NCBI GenBank assembly: GCA_038258415.1 | Contig: JBBSPY010000002.1 | Location: 1 to 52,017, forward strand | Direction of reading: 5' to 3' | Origin: Schlegelella_A sp038258415 | GTDB lineage: Bacteria; Pseudomonadota; Gammaproteobacteria; Burkholderiales; Burkholderiaceae_C | Length of the DNA stretch: 52,017 nt | Part shown: positions 35,057 to 44,059 of the stretch, one piece after another | Position numbering within the stretch: the first letter of the stretch is position 1 | How the letters are laid out: each line of letters begins with the position of its first letter | Notes under the pieces: generated by a model | Seen by the model: the letters and a program-made list of their open reading frames with translations, nothing else | Told to the model about the DNA's origin: nothing | Database searches by the model: none | Made by a program: the position numbers and the translations under genes

Positions 35057-35748
35057 CGACACCTTCGCAGGATGCGCTCAAGCGGCTGGTCGGCGCGGCC
35101 GCGGTGTCGTATGTGGTCGAGGGCTCGATCGTCGGTGTCGGCACCGGCTCTACCGTCGATTGCTTCATCGACGCGCTCGCACCGATCGCCGCGACGCTGC
35201 GCGGAGCCGTGTCGAGCAGCGAGGCAAGCACGAAGCGCCTCGTCGCCGCCGGCATCCGCGTGTTCGACGCCGGTTCGGTCGAGTCGCTCGCGGTCTACAT
35301 CGACGGCGCCGACGAGATCGACCACGCCGGCTGCATGATCAAGGGAGGCGGCGGCGCGCTGACGCGCGAGAAGATCGTTGCCGATCTCGCCGACCGCTTC
35401 GTGTGCATCGCCGATGCCTCCAAGCTGGTCGACCGGCTCGGTCGCTTTCCGCTTCCGGTCGAGGTGATCCCGATGGCCGCGGCGCAGATCACCCGACGGC
35501 TCGCCGCGCTCGGCGGCGACACGACACCGCGCGCCGGCTTCGTGACCGACAACGGCAATGCCATCCTCGATGTGCACGGCCTCGCCATCGACGAACCGGC
35601 CGGGCTCGAGCGCGAGGTGGAATCGTGGCCGGGCGTGGTGTGCTGCGGCCTCTTCGCCTCGCGCCACCGCGCCTCGGTCTGCCTGCTCGGCACTGCCGAC
35701 GGCGTGCGCACCCTGCGCTTCGACGGCGGCGCATCTGGAACGCGTTAA
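35053..35748 (+). CDS. rpiA: ribose-5-phosphate isomerase A
   Basis: A 231-residue isomerase of the pentose phosphate pathway. 'VGVGTGSTVDCFI' binds the phosphate, 'YIDGADEID' carries catalytic Asp residues and 'KGGGGALTREKI' the catalytic Glu/Lys region. GTG 35053 overlaps the fumC stop (GTGA), so its translation probably depends on fumC. Confidence 0.96.
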   Translation: MTTPSQDALKRLVGAAAVSYVVEGSIVGVGTGSTVDCFIDALAPIAATLRGAVSSSEASTKRLVAAGIRVFDAGSVESLAVYIDGADEIDHAGCMIKGGGGALTREKIVADLADRFVCIADASKLVDRLGRFPLPVEVIPMAAAQITRRLAALGGDTTPRAGFVTDNGNAILDVHGLAIDEPAGLEREVESWPGVVCCGLFASRHRASVCLLGTADGVRTLRFDGGASGTR

Positions 35749-35791
35749 CCTCGCCCCTGCCTGATCACGACAGGCGCAACCGGAAGGACCC

Positions 35792-35986
35792 GTGGCCAAA
35801 CCCAACTATTCGTTCGAGAAACGGCAGCGCGAGCTGGCCAAGAAAGAGAAGAAGAAGGTCAAGGAGCGCGAGAAGGCGGACCGCAAGTCGCCCGGCGCGC
35901 CCGGCGACGGCAGCGATCCCGCCGCGCCCGACGAGACCGCCGGCAGCGCCAGTGCGCAACCGGCGATGGGTTCATCAGGCAGCTGA
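35792..35986 (+). CDS. small highly charged conserved protein
   Basis: A 64-residue protein beginning 'MAKPNYSFEKRQRELAKKEK', a lysine/glutamate-rich helix, followed by a disordered Gly/Ala/Ser tail. I recognise this N-terminal pattern from small proteins of beta- and gammaproteobacteria but know no function. GTG 35792 is preceded by GGAAGGA at good spacing. It may share a transcript with rpiA (43-bp gap, which holds a small GCCTG/CAGGC dyad). Confidence 0.75.
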   Translation: MAKPNYSFEKRQRELAKKEKKKVKEREKADRKSPGAPGDGSDPAAPDETAGSASAQPAMGSSGS

Positions 35987-35999
35987 TTCCGGATCGCCC

Positions 36000-37946
36000 T
36001 CAGGCGCGCCGGACGCGCGCCAGCCGGCTCGAGAAGCGCGCCGGATCGACCGCATCGATCAGGTCGGCCTCTGCGGGAAGCGGGGCGCCTGCGATGCGGG
36101 CCGCGACGATGGCGCCGCCGAGCGCCGACGACGCGATGCCGCGCGAGCCCAGCGCGGTCACCACGAACAGACCCTCGCGCCTCGGCGCATGCCACGACTG
36201 CTCCGGGCGTGTCGAGACGCCGTTCTCGTCGGGCACCGCGCCGATCAGCGGCAGGCGATCGGCGCTCGTGCAGCGCACGCCGGCACGACCGTCGACGAAG
36301 TCGGGGTCGAACTCGTCGAGCGCGGGAAGCATCGACCGGAGGCGCTGCCAGTTCAGTCGCCGATCGGATTCGCGCTGCGCTGGTTCGTCGTCGGCGGATG
36401 ACGATGTCGCGCCGAACCACAGCGTTCGCGCGTCGGTCGCGACCGCGTAGCCGGCGCCGGCCAACGGGACGCGTGGCGCGACGGCCCGGCCCATCCCCGG
36501 CAGCGAGATGGCGCTCGACTGTCCGCGCGAACGTGACAGCGGCCATGTGACCGCGCACAGCAGGGCTGCGGCCGAGAAAGCATTCGCACAGACGACGGCA
36601 TCGGCCATGTCGACGATGCGGCCGGTCGCGTCGAGGAGGGCCCAACGGTTCCCGTCGCGACGCAAGGCAGCGATCGGGGACGACAGGCGCACGTCGATCG
36701 CCGCCGCCGATCGATGGCCATCGAGCCGGTGCCGCACCAGCGCCCACGGGTTCAGCCAGCCTCCGCCGGCGAAGAACCAGGCCGGCGCATCGAGGCGGGT
36801 GCCGGCGATGGCGCTCGCCTCCGCGGCGTCGACGACCCGCGCGTACTCGGCGGGCAGGCCAAGCGACGTGGCCAGACCTTGCAGCGCCGCGGGGTCGGCG
36901 TCGCGGTGCCCGAGTCGAAGCAGGCCACAGGTCGCTGCCGCCGCGTCGCCGATCGCCGTCACGAGCGTCGCGGCCGCGGTCCGAGCGTTGAATGCAGCGG
37001 CGCGGTGCCAGCGCGCGTGGCGACCGTCGGCGCGGTGCACGACGCCATGGAAGACGCCGGCCAAACCGCCCGATGCGCCGGTCGCGATGTCTGCCGCCGC
37101 GTCGTGCACGGTCGATGCGATGCCGTGTCGATGCGCCAGTGCCCATGCCGTTGCGCTGCCGGCGAGACCGGCACCGACGATCGCGACGTGCCCGCCCGCC
37201 GTGATCGCGCCGCTCGCCCGCAAAAGCGGTCGGGTCGGCGCGCGGGGCGCGTATCGGCCGAGCGTGATGTCGCGATGGCCTCGCTGGCCGGGCGCGGTTC
37301 GGACCTCGAATCCGGCCGCCGCGAGGCCGTCGCGAACCGCCGGCGCCGCACTCCAGGTCGCGACCGTCGCGTCGGGTGCGGCCAGACGGGCCATCGCCCG
37401 GAAGAGACGCGGCTCCCACATCGCCGGGTTCGTCTCGGGAGCGAAGCCGTCGAGAAAGAAGGCATCGACGCGGGCGGTGATCTGCGGCAGCCAGTCGGCG
37501 ACGTCGCCGAAGGCGAGCAGCATCTCGACGCGCTCGTCGTCGAACGCCAGCCGATGCAGGCCGGGAACCAGCGGTGGCCACGCGGTGGCCAACTCGCTTG
37601 CGAGCGGGCCGAGCGGCGCCTCGCGCGGCGTGGTGGCGATGTCGCGGCGCGTCGGCGGATGCGCCTCGATCGCGACGATGTGCAGCCTGCCGCTGCGCGC
37701 CGGATCCTCGCGCCACGCCTGCCAGGTCGCGAGCGCGTTGTTGCCGAGGCCGAAGCCGATCTCGAGCACCACGAAGCGGTCGCGGCCTCGCCAACGCTCG
37801 GGCAGACCGGAGCCGGCGAGGAACACGTGGCGCGCCTGCGAGCGTGCGCCGCCGGGTGGGTGATAGCGGCCGGCGAATGCCGGCGAGAACGGCACGCCTT
37901 CGGCATCGCGCTCGATGCGCGCCGCGGCGAGCGGCCGGGTGTTCAA
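36000..37946 (-). CDS. mnmC: bifunctional tRNA mnm5s2U biosynthesis protein MnmC
   Basis: A 648-residue two-domain enzyme finishing the wobble uridine modification of tRNA. The N-terminal methyltransferase part (about 1-245) has 'VLEIGFGLGNNALATWQAW' and 'DAFFLDGFAPETNPAMW'. The C-terminal FAD oxidoreductase begins with 'VAIVGAGLAGSATAWALA' and ends with 'GLFVVTALGSRGI'. Both halves look intact. It is the third gene of earP-efp-mnmC, with a 49-bp gap after efp. Confidence 0.94.
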   Translation of the reverse strand: MNTRPLAAARIERDAEGVPFSPAFAGRYHPPGGARSQARHVFLAGSGLPERWRGRDRFVVLEIGFGLGNNALATWQAWREDPARSGRLHIVAIEAHPPTRRDIATTPREAPLGPLASELATAWPPLVPGLHRLAFDDERVEMLLAFGDVADWLPQITARVDAFFLDGFAPETNPAMWEPRLFRAMARLAAPDATVATWSAAPAVRDGLAAAGFEVRTAPGQRGHRDITLGRYAPRAPTRPLLRASGAITAGGHVAIVGAGLAGSATAWALAHRHGIASTVHDAAADIATGASGGLAGVFHGVVHRADGRHARWHRAAAFNARTAAATLVTAIGDAAAATCGLLRLGHRDADPAALQGLATSLGLPAEYARVVDAAEASAIAGTRLDAPAWFFAGGGWLNPWALVRHRLDGHRSAAAIDVRLSSPIAALRRDGNRWALLDATGRIVDMADAVVCANAFSAAALLCAVTWPLSRSRGQSSAISLPGMGRAVAPRVPLAGAGYAVATDARTLWFGATSSSADDEPAQRESDRRLNWQRLRSMLPALDEFDPDFVDGRAGVRCTSADRLPLIGAVPDENGVSTRPEQSWHAPRREGLFVVTALGSRGIASSALGGAIVAARIAGAPLPAEADLIDAVDPARFSSRLARVRRA

Positions 37947-37995
37947 CGCGCCGGCGAACCGTCAGATCCGCATGCCCGTACGCCGTCGCGCCGGG

Positions 37996-38550
37996 TCAGA
38001 CGCGCTTCTTGTACTCGTTCGTGCGCGTGTCGATCTCGATCCTGTCGCCGGTCTGCACGAACAGCGGAACCTGGATCTCGAGACCGGTCGCGAGCCTGGC
38101 GTTCTTCAGAACCTTGCCCGAGGTGTCGCCCTTGACCGCGGGCTCGGTGTCGGTGATCTCACGCACCAGCGTCGTCGGCAGCTCCACCGAGATCGCCTTG
38201 CCGTCGTAGAACACCACCTCGACCGGCATCGCGTCTTCGAGGTACTGGATCGCATCGCCCATGTTCTCGGCCTCGACCTCGAACTGGTTGTACTCGGCGT
38301 CCATGAAGGCGTACATCGGGTCGGCGAAATAGGAGTAGGTGCACTCCTTCTTGTCGAGGATGACCTGGTCCATCTTGTCGTCGGCCTTGAACACGACCTC
38401 GGTACCCGACGCGTTGAGCAGGTTCTTCAGCTTCATGCGCACCGTCGCGGCATTGCGGCCGCCGCGGCTGTACTCGGTCTTGAGCACGACCATCGGGTCC
38501 TTGCCCTGCATGATGACGTTGCCGGCGCGAATTTCCTGGGCGATCTTCAT
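37996..38550 (-). CDS. efp: elongation factor P, arginine-32 type
   Basis: A 184-residue translation factor that rescues ribosomes stalled at polyproline. The KOW-like N-domain is followed by two OB domains, ending 'DRIEIDTRTNEYKKRV'. The tip loop 'SRGGRNAATVRMKLKN' carries Arg32, the residue rhamnosylated by EarP, instead of lysine. This fits the earP gene directly upstream. Family length is matched exactly. Confidence 0.98.
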   Translation of the reverse strand: MKIAQEIRAGNVIMQGKDPMVVLKTEYSRGGRNAATVRMKLKNLLNASGTEVVFKADDKMDQVILDKKECTYSYFADPMYAFMDAEYNQFEVEAENMGDAIQYLEDAMPVEVVFYDGKAISVELPTTLVREITDTEPAVKGDTSGKVLKNARLATGLEIQVPLFVQTGDRIEIDTRTNEYKKRV

Positions 38551-38616
38551 GGCGTCACTTTCAACAGCTCGTCTCGTGATCGGCGCGAACTAGAGCCGCG
38601 CGCAAAGCCTTCGATT

Positions 38617-39699
38617 CTAGCGTCGTACCAGGGCGAATTCGACCAGCTGCGACACCAGGTCGGGAAGGGCGGCGAACCGCGCCCGCGCGCCGGCGGCGTG
38701 GTGCGACCAGGCATCGAACAGCGGTCCGGGCATGAAGCGGCGGACCGGCCACCGACCCGCCTCGACGAGCCCGTTCCAGACCGCGAACGCGCCGCGCAGG
38801 TCGTCGGCCAGATCGGACTCGGCGCCCTCGACGTAGACGTCGAGGAAGGCGGCCAGCTTGGCGGCGTGGGCCCCGTCGCCCTGAGCGTAGAGCTGCCAGA
38901 CGAACGGCACCCCGGCCCAGATCGCGCGCACCGGCGAGTCCTCGCCGCGCACGAAGGCGAGGTCGCACGACCCCAGCAGTCGGTCGTAGTCGAATTGCGA
39001 GAGGAGTGGCATCGGCAGCGCGCGCAGAGGCGCGCGCGCCGCCTTCTCAACGAGCCGCGCGGGGGCGGCCCGCTCGGTCGCGCCGGGCGACAGCAGCAGC
39101 AGCGTCGGCGTGGCGGCGAGCGTGCCGAGCAGCACCGCCAGTGCAGGCTGCTCGTAGCCGAACAGCGAGACCACGCGCTCGCCGGCACCGCGCTGGGCGC
39201 CGTGCGCCGCCAACCACGCGTCGCCGTCGAACGCCGCCCGCGCTTCGGCCAGGCCGGGCTCGCGCAACAGGCCTCCCGAACCGGCGACGAAGCCCGGGAA
39301 GAAGAACCACGTGGGGAACGGCCGACCGTCGGCGAGCAGGTGCGGCGAGCACAGGCCGTGCGAGCGCAGGGTGTACGGCTCGGCGCTGAGGTGCTCGACG
39401 TCGACGTGAACCGGCAGGCGAGGGGAGGCTGCCGCGGCCTCGACCGCCGCCTCTGGCAAACCGGCGCCGAAGGTCTCGACGAGCACATCCGCCGCCATCG
39501 CGCCGTGGTGGGCCGCGCCGTCCCACGGCACGACGGTCACGCCCGGAGCTCCGTCGGGTGCCATCCACGCGAGTGCGGAGGCGTCGTCGACCGACAAGCG
39601 CACGCTTTCGCCTCGCGCCGCGAGTGCCGCAGCGAGCCGCCAGGAGAATCCGATGTCGCCGAAGTTGTCGACGACGCGGGTGTAGACCGTCCAGCGCAT
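38617..39699 (-). CDS. earP: EF-P arginine rhamnosyltransferase EarP
   Basis: A 360-residue GT-B glycosyltransferase that transfers rhamnose from dTDP-rhamnose to Arg32 of EF-P. The N-terminal 'VVDNFGDIGFSWRLA' holds the two conserved aspartates (11 and 15), and 'FVRGEDSPVRAIWAG' the conserved glutamate of the nucleotide-sugar site. ATG 39699 gives the standard start; the frame runs upstream only into the divergent region. efp follows after 66 bp. dTDP-rhamnose synthesis genes are not in the window. Confidence 0.95.
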   Translation of the reverse strand: MRWTVYTRVVDNFGDIGFSWRLAAALAARGESVRLSVDDASALAWMAPDGAPGVTVVPWDGAAHHGAMAADVLVETFGAGLPEAAVEAAAASPRLPVHVDVEHLSAEPYTLRSHGLCSPHLLADGRPFPTWFFFPGFVAGSGGLLREPGLAEARAAFDGDAWLAAHGAQRGAGERVVSLFGYEQPALAVLLGTLAATPTLLLLSPGATERAAPARLVEKAARAPLRALPMPLLSQFDYDRLLGSCDLAFVRGEDSPVRAIWAGVPFVWQLYAQGDGAHAAKLAAFLDVYVEGAESDLADDLRGAFAVWNGLVEAGRWPVRRFMPGPLFDAWSHHAAGARARFAALPDLVSQLVEFALVRR

Positions 39700-39757
39700 G
39701 GGCGCATTATCGAAAGCGCGCCGGCTGCCACCGGCCCGACGCGCACAATTCGTGCCG

Positions 39758-41758
39758 ATGGGCGACACGGCGATCCCCTCGACTCCGGCAGTCGATCCCG
39801 AATCGACGCCGCACGTGCCGCGGCGCGCGTCGGCCGAGGAGCTGGCGCGCGAGCAGGTGCTGGCCGACGTCGCCGCGCTGCCGAGCCTGCCGGGCGTCTA
39901 CCGTTACTTCGACGCCGCCGGCAACGTGCTCTACGTCGGCAAGGCGCGCGACCTGAAGAAGCGCGTCTCGAGCTACTTCACGAAACGCCACTCGGGCAGC
40001 GAGCAGGCGATCCGCATCGGCCACATGGTCACGCGCATCGCCCGCCTGGAGACGACCGTCGTTCGCTCCGAGGCGGAGGCGTTGCTGCTCGAGAACAACC
40101 TCATCAAGACGCTGGCGCCGCGCTTCAACATCCGCTTCGTCGACGACAAGAGCTATCCCTATCTCAAGATCGGCCACGAATCCTTCCCGCGCGTCTCCTA
40201 CTACCGTGGCCCGGTCGATCGCCGCAACCGCTACTTCGGGCCCTTCCCGACCGCGTGGGCGGTGAAGGACACGATCCAGCTGCTGCAGAAGGTGTTCCGC
40301 CTGCGCACCTGCGAGGACACCGTGTTCGCGAACCGCAGCCGGCCGTGCCTGCTCTATCAGATCAAGCGCTGCTCGGGACCGTGCGTCGGCTACGTCGAAG
40401 CCGACGCCTACGCGCAGGACGTCGCCGACGCGGCGCGTTTCCTCGACGGCGACCAGCAGGAGCTCATGGACTCGCTGCAGGCCGAGATGATGTCGCGCGC
40501 CGAGGCGCTCGAGTTCGAGCGCGCGGCGGAGATCCGCAACCGCATCGGCTCGCTCGCTCGGGTCCTGCACCAGCAGGCCGTGGAAGACAACACCGGCACG
40601 CCGACGCGCGACGCCGACGTCCTCGCCGTGAAGGTCGACGGCGGCCGCGCCTGCGTCAACCTCGCCATGGTCCGCGGCGGTCGCCATCTCGGCGACCGCC
40701 CGTATTTTCCGAAGCACGTCGCGGAGGCCATCGATGCCGACCGGGACGCGGACGAAGCCGACAACGACGACGACTCTCCCGCCGCGGAGGCGGCGTCACC
40801 CGAGGTGCGCGTGCTCGAGGCGTTCATCGCCCAGCACTACCTGGAAGGCGGCCTGCCGGCGCTGCTTGTCGTCAGCCACCCGGTCGATCGCGCCCTCGTC
40901 GAGGCGCTCGCAGAGCGTCAGGGCGCGCGGGTCGCGGTGCAGCATCAGCCGCGCGGTCAACGTCGCGCCTGGCTCGACATGTGCGAGCAGGGCGCGTCGC
41001 TGCGCCTCGCGCAGCTGCTCGCCGAGGAGGGTTCGCAGCACGCGCGGACACGCGCGCTCGTCGATGCCCTCGATCTGCCGGTCGAGGACCTGACGGCGTT
41101 GCGAATCGAGTGCTTCGACGTCAGCCACACCGCCGGTGAGTCGACCCAGGCGTCGTGCGTGGTCTTCGCGGAGCACAAGATGCAGAGTGCGCAGTACCGC
41201 CGTTTCAACATCGCCGGCATCACGCCCGGAGACGACTACGCCGCGATGCGACAGGTGCTGATCCGTCGCTATTCCAAGCTGACGATGGCGGCGAGTCGCG
41301 GCGAGGCCCGCCTGCCCGACGTCGTGCTCGTCGATGGCGGCAAAGGCCAGGTCGGCGTGGCGCGCGAGGTGTTCGAGGAGCTCGGCATCGAGTTGTCGCG
41401 CATCGTCGGCGTGGAGAAAGGGGAGGGGCGCAAGGTCGGACTCGAGGAGCTGGTGTTCGCCGACGGAAGGCCCAAGGTCCACCTGGGTCGCGACTCGGCG
41501 GCCCTGATGCTGGTCGCGCAGATTCGCGACGAGGCGCACCGATTCGCGATCACCGGGATGCGGGCGCGCCGCGCCAGCGTACGCACCGGGTCCAGTCGCC
41601 TCGAGGACATCGCCGGCGTCGGACCGAAGAAGCGGGCCCGGTTGCTGCAGCGCTTCGGCGGCGCGCGCGGCGTGGGCCATGCCAGTGTCGAGGACCTGAC
41701 GACGGTCGAAGGCGTGTCGCTGCAACTCGCCGAGGAGATCTACCGTGCGCTCCACTGA
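39758..41758 (+). CDS. uvrC: excinuclease ABC subunit C
   Basis: A 666-residue nucleotide-excision nuclease making both cuts around a lesion. The GIY-YIG domain ('PGVYRYFDAAGNVLYVGKA', about 45-63), the UVR UvrB-binding motif ('EALEFERAAEIRNRIGSL'), the RNase H-like domain ('IECFDVSHTAG', 'LVDGGKGQV') and the C-terminal helix-hairpin-helix ('IAGVGPKKRARLLQ') are all present. ATG 39758 is chosen; the frame is open to 39698, which would overlap earP. An acidic insert ('DRDADEADNDDD') sits in the middle. Confidence 0.97.
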   Translation: MGDTAIPSTPAVDPESTPHVPRRASAEELAREQVLADVAALPSLPGVYRYFDAAGNVLYVGKARDLKKRVSSYFTKRHSGSEQAIRIGHMVTRIARLETTVVRSEAEALLLENNLIKTLAPRFNIRFVDDKSYPYLKIGHESFPRVSYYRGPVDRRNRYFGPFPTAWAVKDTIQLLQKVFRLRTCEDTVFANRSRPCLLYQIKRCSGPCVGYVEADAYAQDVADAARFLDGDQQELMDSLQAEMMSRAEALEFERAAEIRNRIGSLARVLHQQAVEDNTGTPTRDADVLAVKVDGGRACVNLAMVRGGRHLGDRPYFPKHVAEAIDADRDADEADNDDDSPAAEAASPEVRVLEAFIAQHYLEGGLPALLVVSHPVDRALVEALAERQGARVAVQHQPRGQRRAWLDMCEQGASLRLAQLLAEEGSQHARTRALVDALDLPVEDLTALRIECFDVSHTAGESTQASCVVFAEHKMQSAQYRRFNIAGITPGDDYAAMRQVLIRRYSKLTMAASRGEARLPDVVLVDGGKGQVGVAREVFEELGIELSRIVGVEKGEGRKVGLEELVFADGRPKVHLGRDSAALMLVAQIRDEAHRFAITGMRARRASVRTGSSRLEDIAGVGPKKRARLLQRFGGARGVGHASVEDLTTVEGVSLQLAEEIYRALH

Positions 41759-42305
41759 ACCCATCGTCGTGTCGGCGTCGACCCGCGTGGCCCGCTTCGG
41801 GCATCTGGTGGCCCGATGGCTGGCCGCGGCGTCGCTCGCGGGATGCGCCACCGATGCCGGCCGCGGCCCGGGCGAGGCGATCGGGCCCGTGTCGCAGCGG
41901 CCGGCTGCCGCCGACGTCGAGCAACCCCCGGCGGTGCGGCCCATGCCGCCTGCGCCGACGCTGCCACCACCGCGGACGATGCGCTCGTGGGCCGAGGTGC
42001 GGCAGCAGGCCGCGGAGCGGCTCGTCGCGGCCAATCCCGACATCACCTACGTGGGCACCGTTCCAGAGGCGCTGCTCGCGATACCCGTGCTCGAGATCGA
42101 ACTCAACGGCGACGGCTCAGTGCGTCGAATCGACGTGTTGCGGCCGCCGCGCCAGGCGAAGGACACGACGCAGATCGCCATCGCCGCGGTCCGCCGCGCG
42201 GCGCCGTTCGGTGATGTGTCGCGCCTGCCGCGCCCCTGGCGCTTCGTCGAGACCTTCCTCTTCGACGACGATCGCCGCTTCAAGCCGCGGACGCTCGACC
42301 GCTGA
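41745..42305 (+). CDS. small putative lipoprotein with TonB-C-like domain
   Basis: A 186-residue protein. The N-terminus has a hydrophobic stretch ending in a plausible lipobox, 'LAAASLAGC' (Cys34). A proline-rich linker follows, then about 90 residues with the pattern of a TonB C-terminal-like domain: 'LEIELNGDGSVRRIDVL', then 'AIAAVRRAAPFGDVS'. The GTG 41745 start overlaps the uvrC end by 14 bp. No role known; possibly an outer-membrane anchored energy-coupling or scaffold protein. Confidence 0.6.
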   Translation: MRSTEPIVVSASTRVARFGHLVARWLAAASLAGCATDAGRGPGEAIGPVSQRPAAADVEQPPAVRPMPPAPTLPPPRTMRSWAEVRQQAAERLVAANPDITYVGTVPEALLAIPVLEIELNGDGSVRRIDVLRPPRQAKDTTQIAIAAVRRAAPFGDVSRLPRPWRFVETFLFDDDRRFKPRTLDR

Positions 42306-42338
42306 CGCGAAGCGCGACCGGCCGGCCCACAATCCACG

Positions 42339-42905
42339 ATGTTCTTCAACCTGCCGACGCTGCTGACGTGGGCGCGCATCGTCGCGATTCCGCTTGTCGT
42401 CGGTGTCTTCTACACACGCCTCGACGCGCCGACGCAGAACGTGATCGGCACGGCGTTGTTCATCCTCGTCGCGCTGACCGACTGGGCCGATGGCTGGCTC
42501 GCCCGCCGGCTGAACATGACCTCGTCGTTCGGCGCCTTCCTCGATCCCGTCGCCGACAAGTTCCTCGTCACGGCGGCGCTGCTCGTGCTCGTGCACCTCG
42601 GACGTCTCGATCCGTTCGTGGCGCTCGTCATCATCGGCCGCGAGATCGCGATCTCGGCGCTGCGCGAGTGGATGGCGCAGATCGGCGCGTCGCGCAGCGT
42701 CGCCGTGCACATGATCGGCAAGGTGAAGACGGTGGTGCAGATGGTGGCCATTCCGTTCCTGCTGTTCCACGGCATGCTGTTCGACGTGATCGACACGGCG
42801 CTGTGGGGAACGGTGCTGATCTGGATCGCCGCCGTGCTGACGATCTGGTCGATGGTGTACTACCTGCAGAAAGCCCTGCCGGAGATCCGTGCCCGCGTCC
42901 GCTAG
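42339..42905 (+). CDS. pgsA: CDP-diacylglycerol--glycerol-3-phosphate 3-phosphatidyltransferase
   Basis: A 188-residue inner-membrane enzyme making phosphatidylglycerol phosphate. The CDP-alcohol phosphotransferase motif D-G-x2-A-R-x8-G-x3-D-x3-D is complete: Asp51-Gly52, Ala55-Arg56, Gly65, Asp69 and Asp73. About five membrane helices. Its position after uvrC is common in proteobacteria. Confidence 0.95.
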   Translation: MFFNLPTLLTWARIVAIPLVVGVFYTRLDAPTQNVIGTALFILVALTDWADGWLARRLNMTSSFGAFLDPVADKFLVTAALLVLVHLGRLDPFVALVIIGREIAISALREWMAQIGASRSVAVHMIGKVKTVVQMVAIPFLLFHGMLFDVIDTALWGTVLIWIAAVLTIWSMVYYLQKALPEIRARVR

Positions 42906-43878
42906 GGCGCTCGGCGGGCGCGGCGAGGCGCTCATCAAGGCGATGCCGTGGGTGTTCGTGGCGATCTGGAGCACGGGCTTCGTCGTGGCCAGGCTCGGCA
43001 TGCCGCACGCACCGCCGATGAAGTTCCTGGCGTTGCGCTTTGCACTGTCCGCGCTGGCGTTCGTCGTCTGGATCCGCATGGCCGGCGCGGCCTGGCCGAA
43101 GGGTCGAAGCCAGTGGCTGCACCTCGCCGTGACCGGTGTGCTGATGCAGTCTGCCTACCTCGGCGGCGTCTGGTCGGCGGTGAAGGCTGGCATCGGCGCC
43201 GGCACGGTCGCGCTGCTCGTCGGCCTGCAGCCCGTGCTCACGGCGATCTGGGTCTCGCTCGTCGCTTCGCCCGCGCCCGGATCGGCCCCGCCAGCCGGCG
43301 CGGTCGGGACGCCCGGCGGCGTTTCGGCCCGCCAGTGGCTCGGCCTGTTGCTCGGCTTCGTCGGCCTTGGCTTCGTCGTCTGGCCAAAGCTCGGCAGCGG
43401 CGAGGTCACGCCCGCCAACCTGGCGTTCGCGACGATCGCGCTGCTCGGGATCACGGTCGGCACGCTTTATCAGAAGCGGTTCGTGGCGCCGTGCGACGTG
43501 CGCACGGCGAGCACCGTGCAGATGCTCGCGGCGTTCGCCCTGTGCGCGCCCCTCGCGCTGTTCGAGAGCGAGCCGATGGACTGGCAGCCGAGCCTCGTCG
43601 GCGCGATGGCGTGGTCGGTCGGTGCGCTCACGCTCGGCGGAAGCTCGCTGCTCTACCTGCTCATCCAGCGCGGCGAAGCGACGCGGGTCACCAGCCTGCT
43701 CTATCTCGTCCCGCCGTGCACCGCGGCGATGGCCTGGGCGATGTTCGGCGAACCGTTCACCGCGAGCATGGCCGTCGGCATGGGCTTGACCGTGATCGGT
43801 GTCGCCGCGGTGGTGCGCGAGACCGCGAACGAGGCGTCCGTCAAGCACCGGCCCTCCGAATCCCGACCCGGCGCGTGA
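42889..43878 (+). CDS. EamA/DMT-family transporter (second copy)
   Basis: A 329-residue membrane protein of about ten helices with two EamA repeats; 'VFVAIWSTGFVVARLGMPHA' opens the first. A Pro/Gly/Ala-rich loop separates the halves. GTG 42889 overlaps pgsA by 17 bp; ATG 42943, at the first helix, is an alternative start. Substrate unknown. It is not closely similar to the pot-operon copy by eye. Confidence 0.88.
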   Translation: MPASARALGGRGEALIKAMPWVFVAIWSTGFVVARLGMPHAPPMKFLALRFALSALAFVVWIRMAGAAWPKGRSQWLHLAVTGVLMQSAYLGGVWSAVKAGIGAGTVALLVGLQPVLTAIWVSLVASPAPGSAPPAGAVGTPGGVSARQWLGLLLGFVGLGFVVWPKLGSGEVTPANLAFATIALLGITVGTLYQKRFVAPCDVRTASTVQMLAAFALCAPLALFESEPMDWQPSLVGAMAWSVGALTLGGSSLLYLLIQRGEATRVTSLLYLVPPCTAAMAWAMFGEPFTASMAVGMGLTVIGVAAVVRETANEASVKHRPSESRPGA

Positions 43879-43903
43879 CGTTGTTCCACCCGTGTAAACG
43901 CGG

Positions 43904-43931
43904 GCATCGGCGACCACGCGTCGGACGATGC
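43904..43931. promoter_or_regulatory. imperfect dyad upstream of the HU promoter
   Basis: GCATCG (43904-43909) and CGATGC (43926-43931) are complementary, with CGAC/GTCG pairing inside them and small bulges. It lies 20 bp before the -35 box of the HU promoter and 26 bp after the transporter stop. It could be an operator or a weak terminator. Confidence 0.3.
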
Positions 43932-43951
43932 CGTTGCCCGCGACGATGCGC

Positions 43952-43980
43952 TTGACACTGCCTCGTGCCGACGATGTAAT
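43952..43980 (+). promoter_or_regulatory. sigma-70 promoter of the HU gene
   Basis: TTGACA (43952-43957), a 17-bp spacer and TGTAAT (43975-43980), followed by a T-run. This is near consensus and the clearest promoter in the window. It would give a leader of about 70 bases before the HU start. Confidence 0.8.
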
Positions 43981-44059
43981 GTTTTTTCGCCCGGGCCGCA
44001 CGAGATGCCCCGAAAACAACGGCCAGCGTGCCGACGAACAGGTTGGAGGGGATCGATTC

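Noticed and set aside
37915..41139. Open frame of 1074 codons on the plus strand across efp, earP and uvrC
   Set aside because: It runs through well-supported genes in other frames, and its composition is that of reversed GC-rich coding sequence.
43889..43904. CCCGTG...CGCGGG hairpin after the second DMT transporter
   Set aside because: The stem is short, contains a wobble pair and has almost no loop or T-run; not enough to call a terminator.
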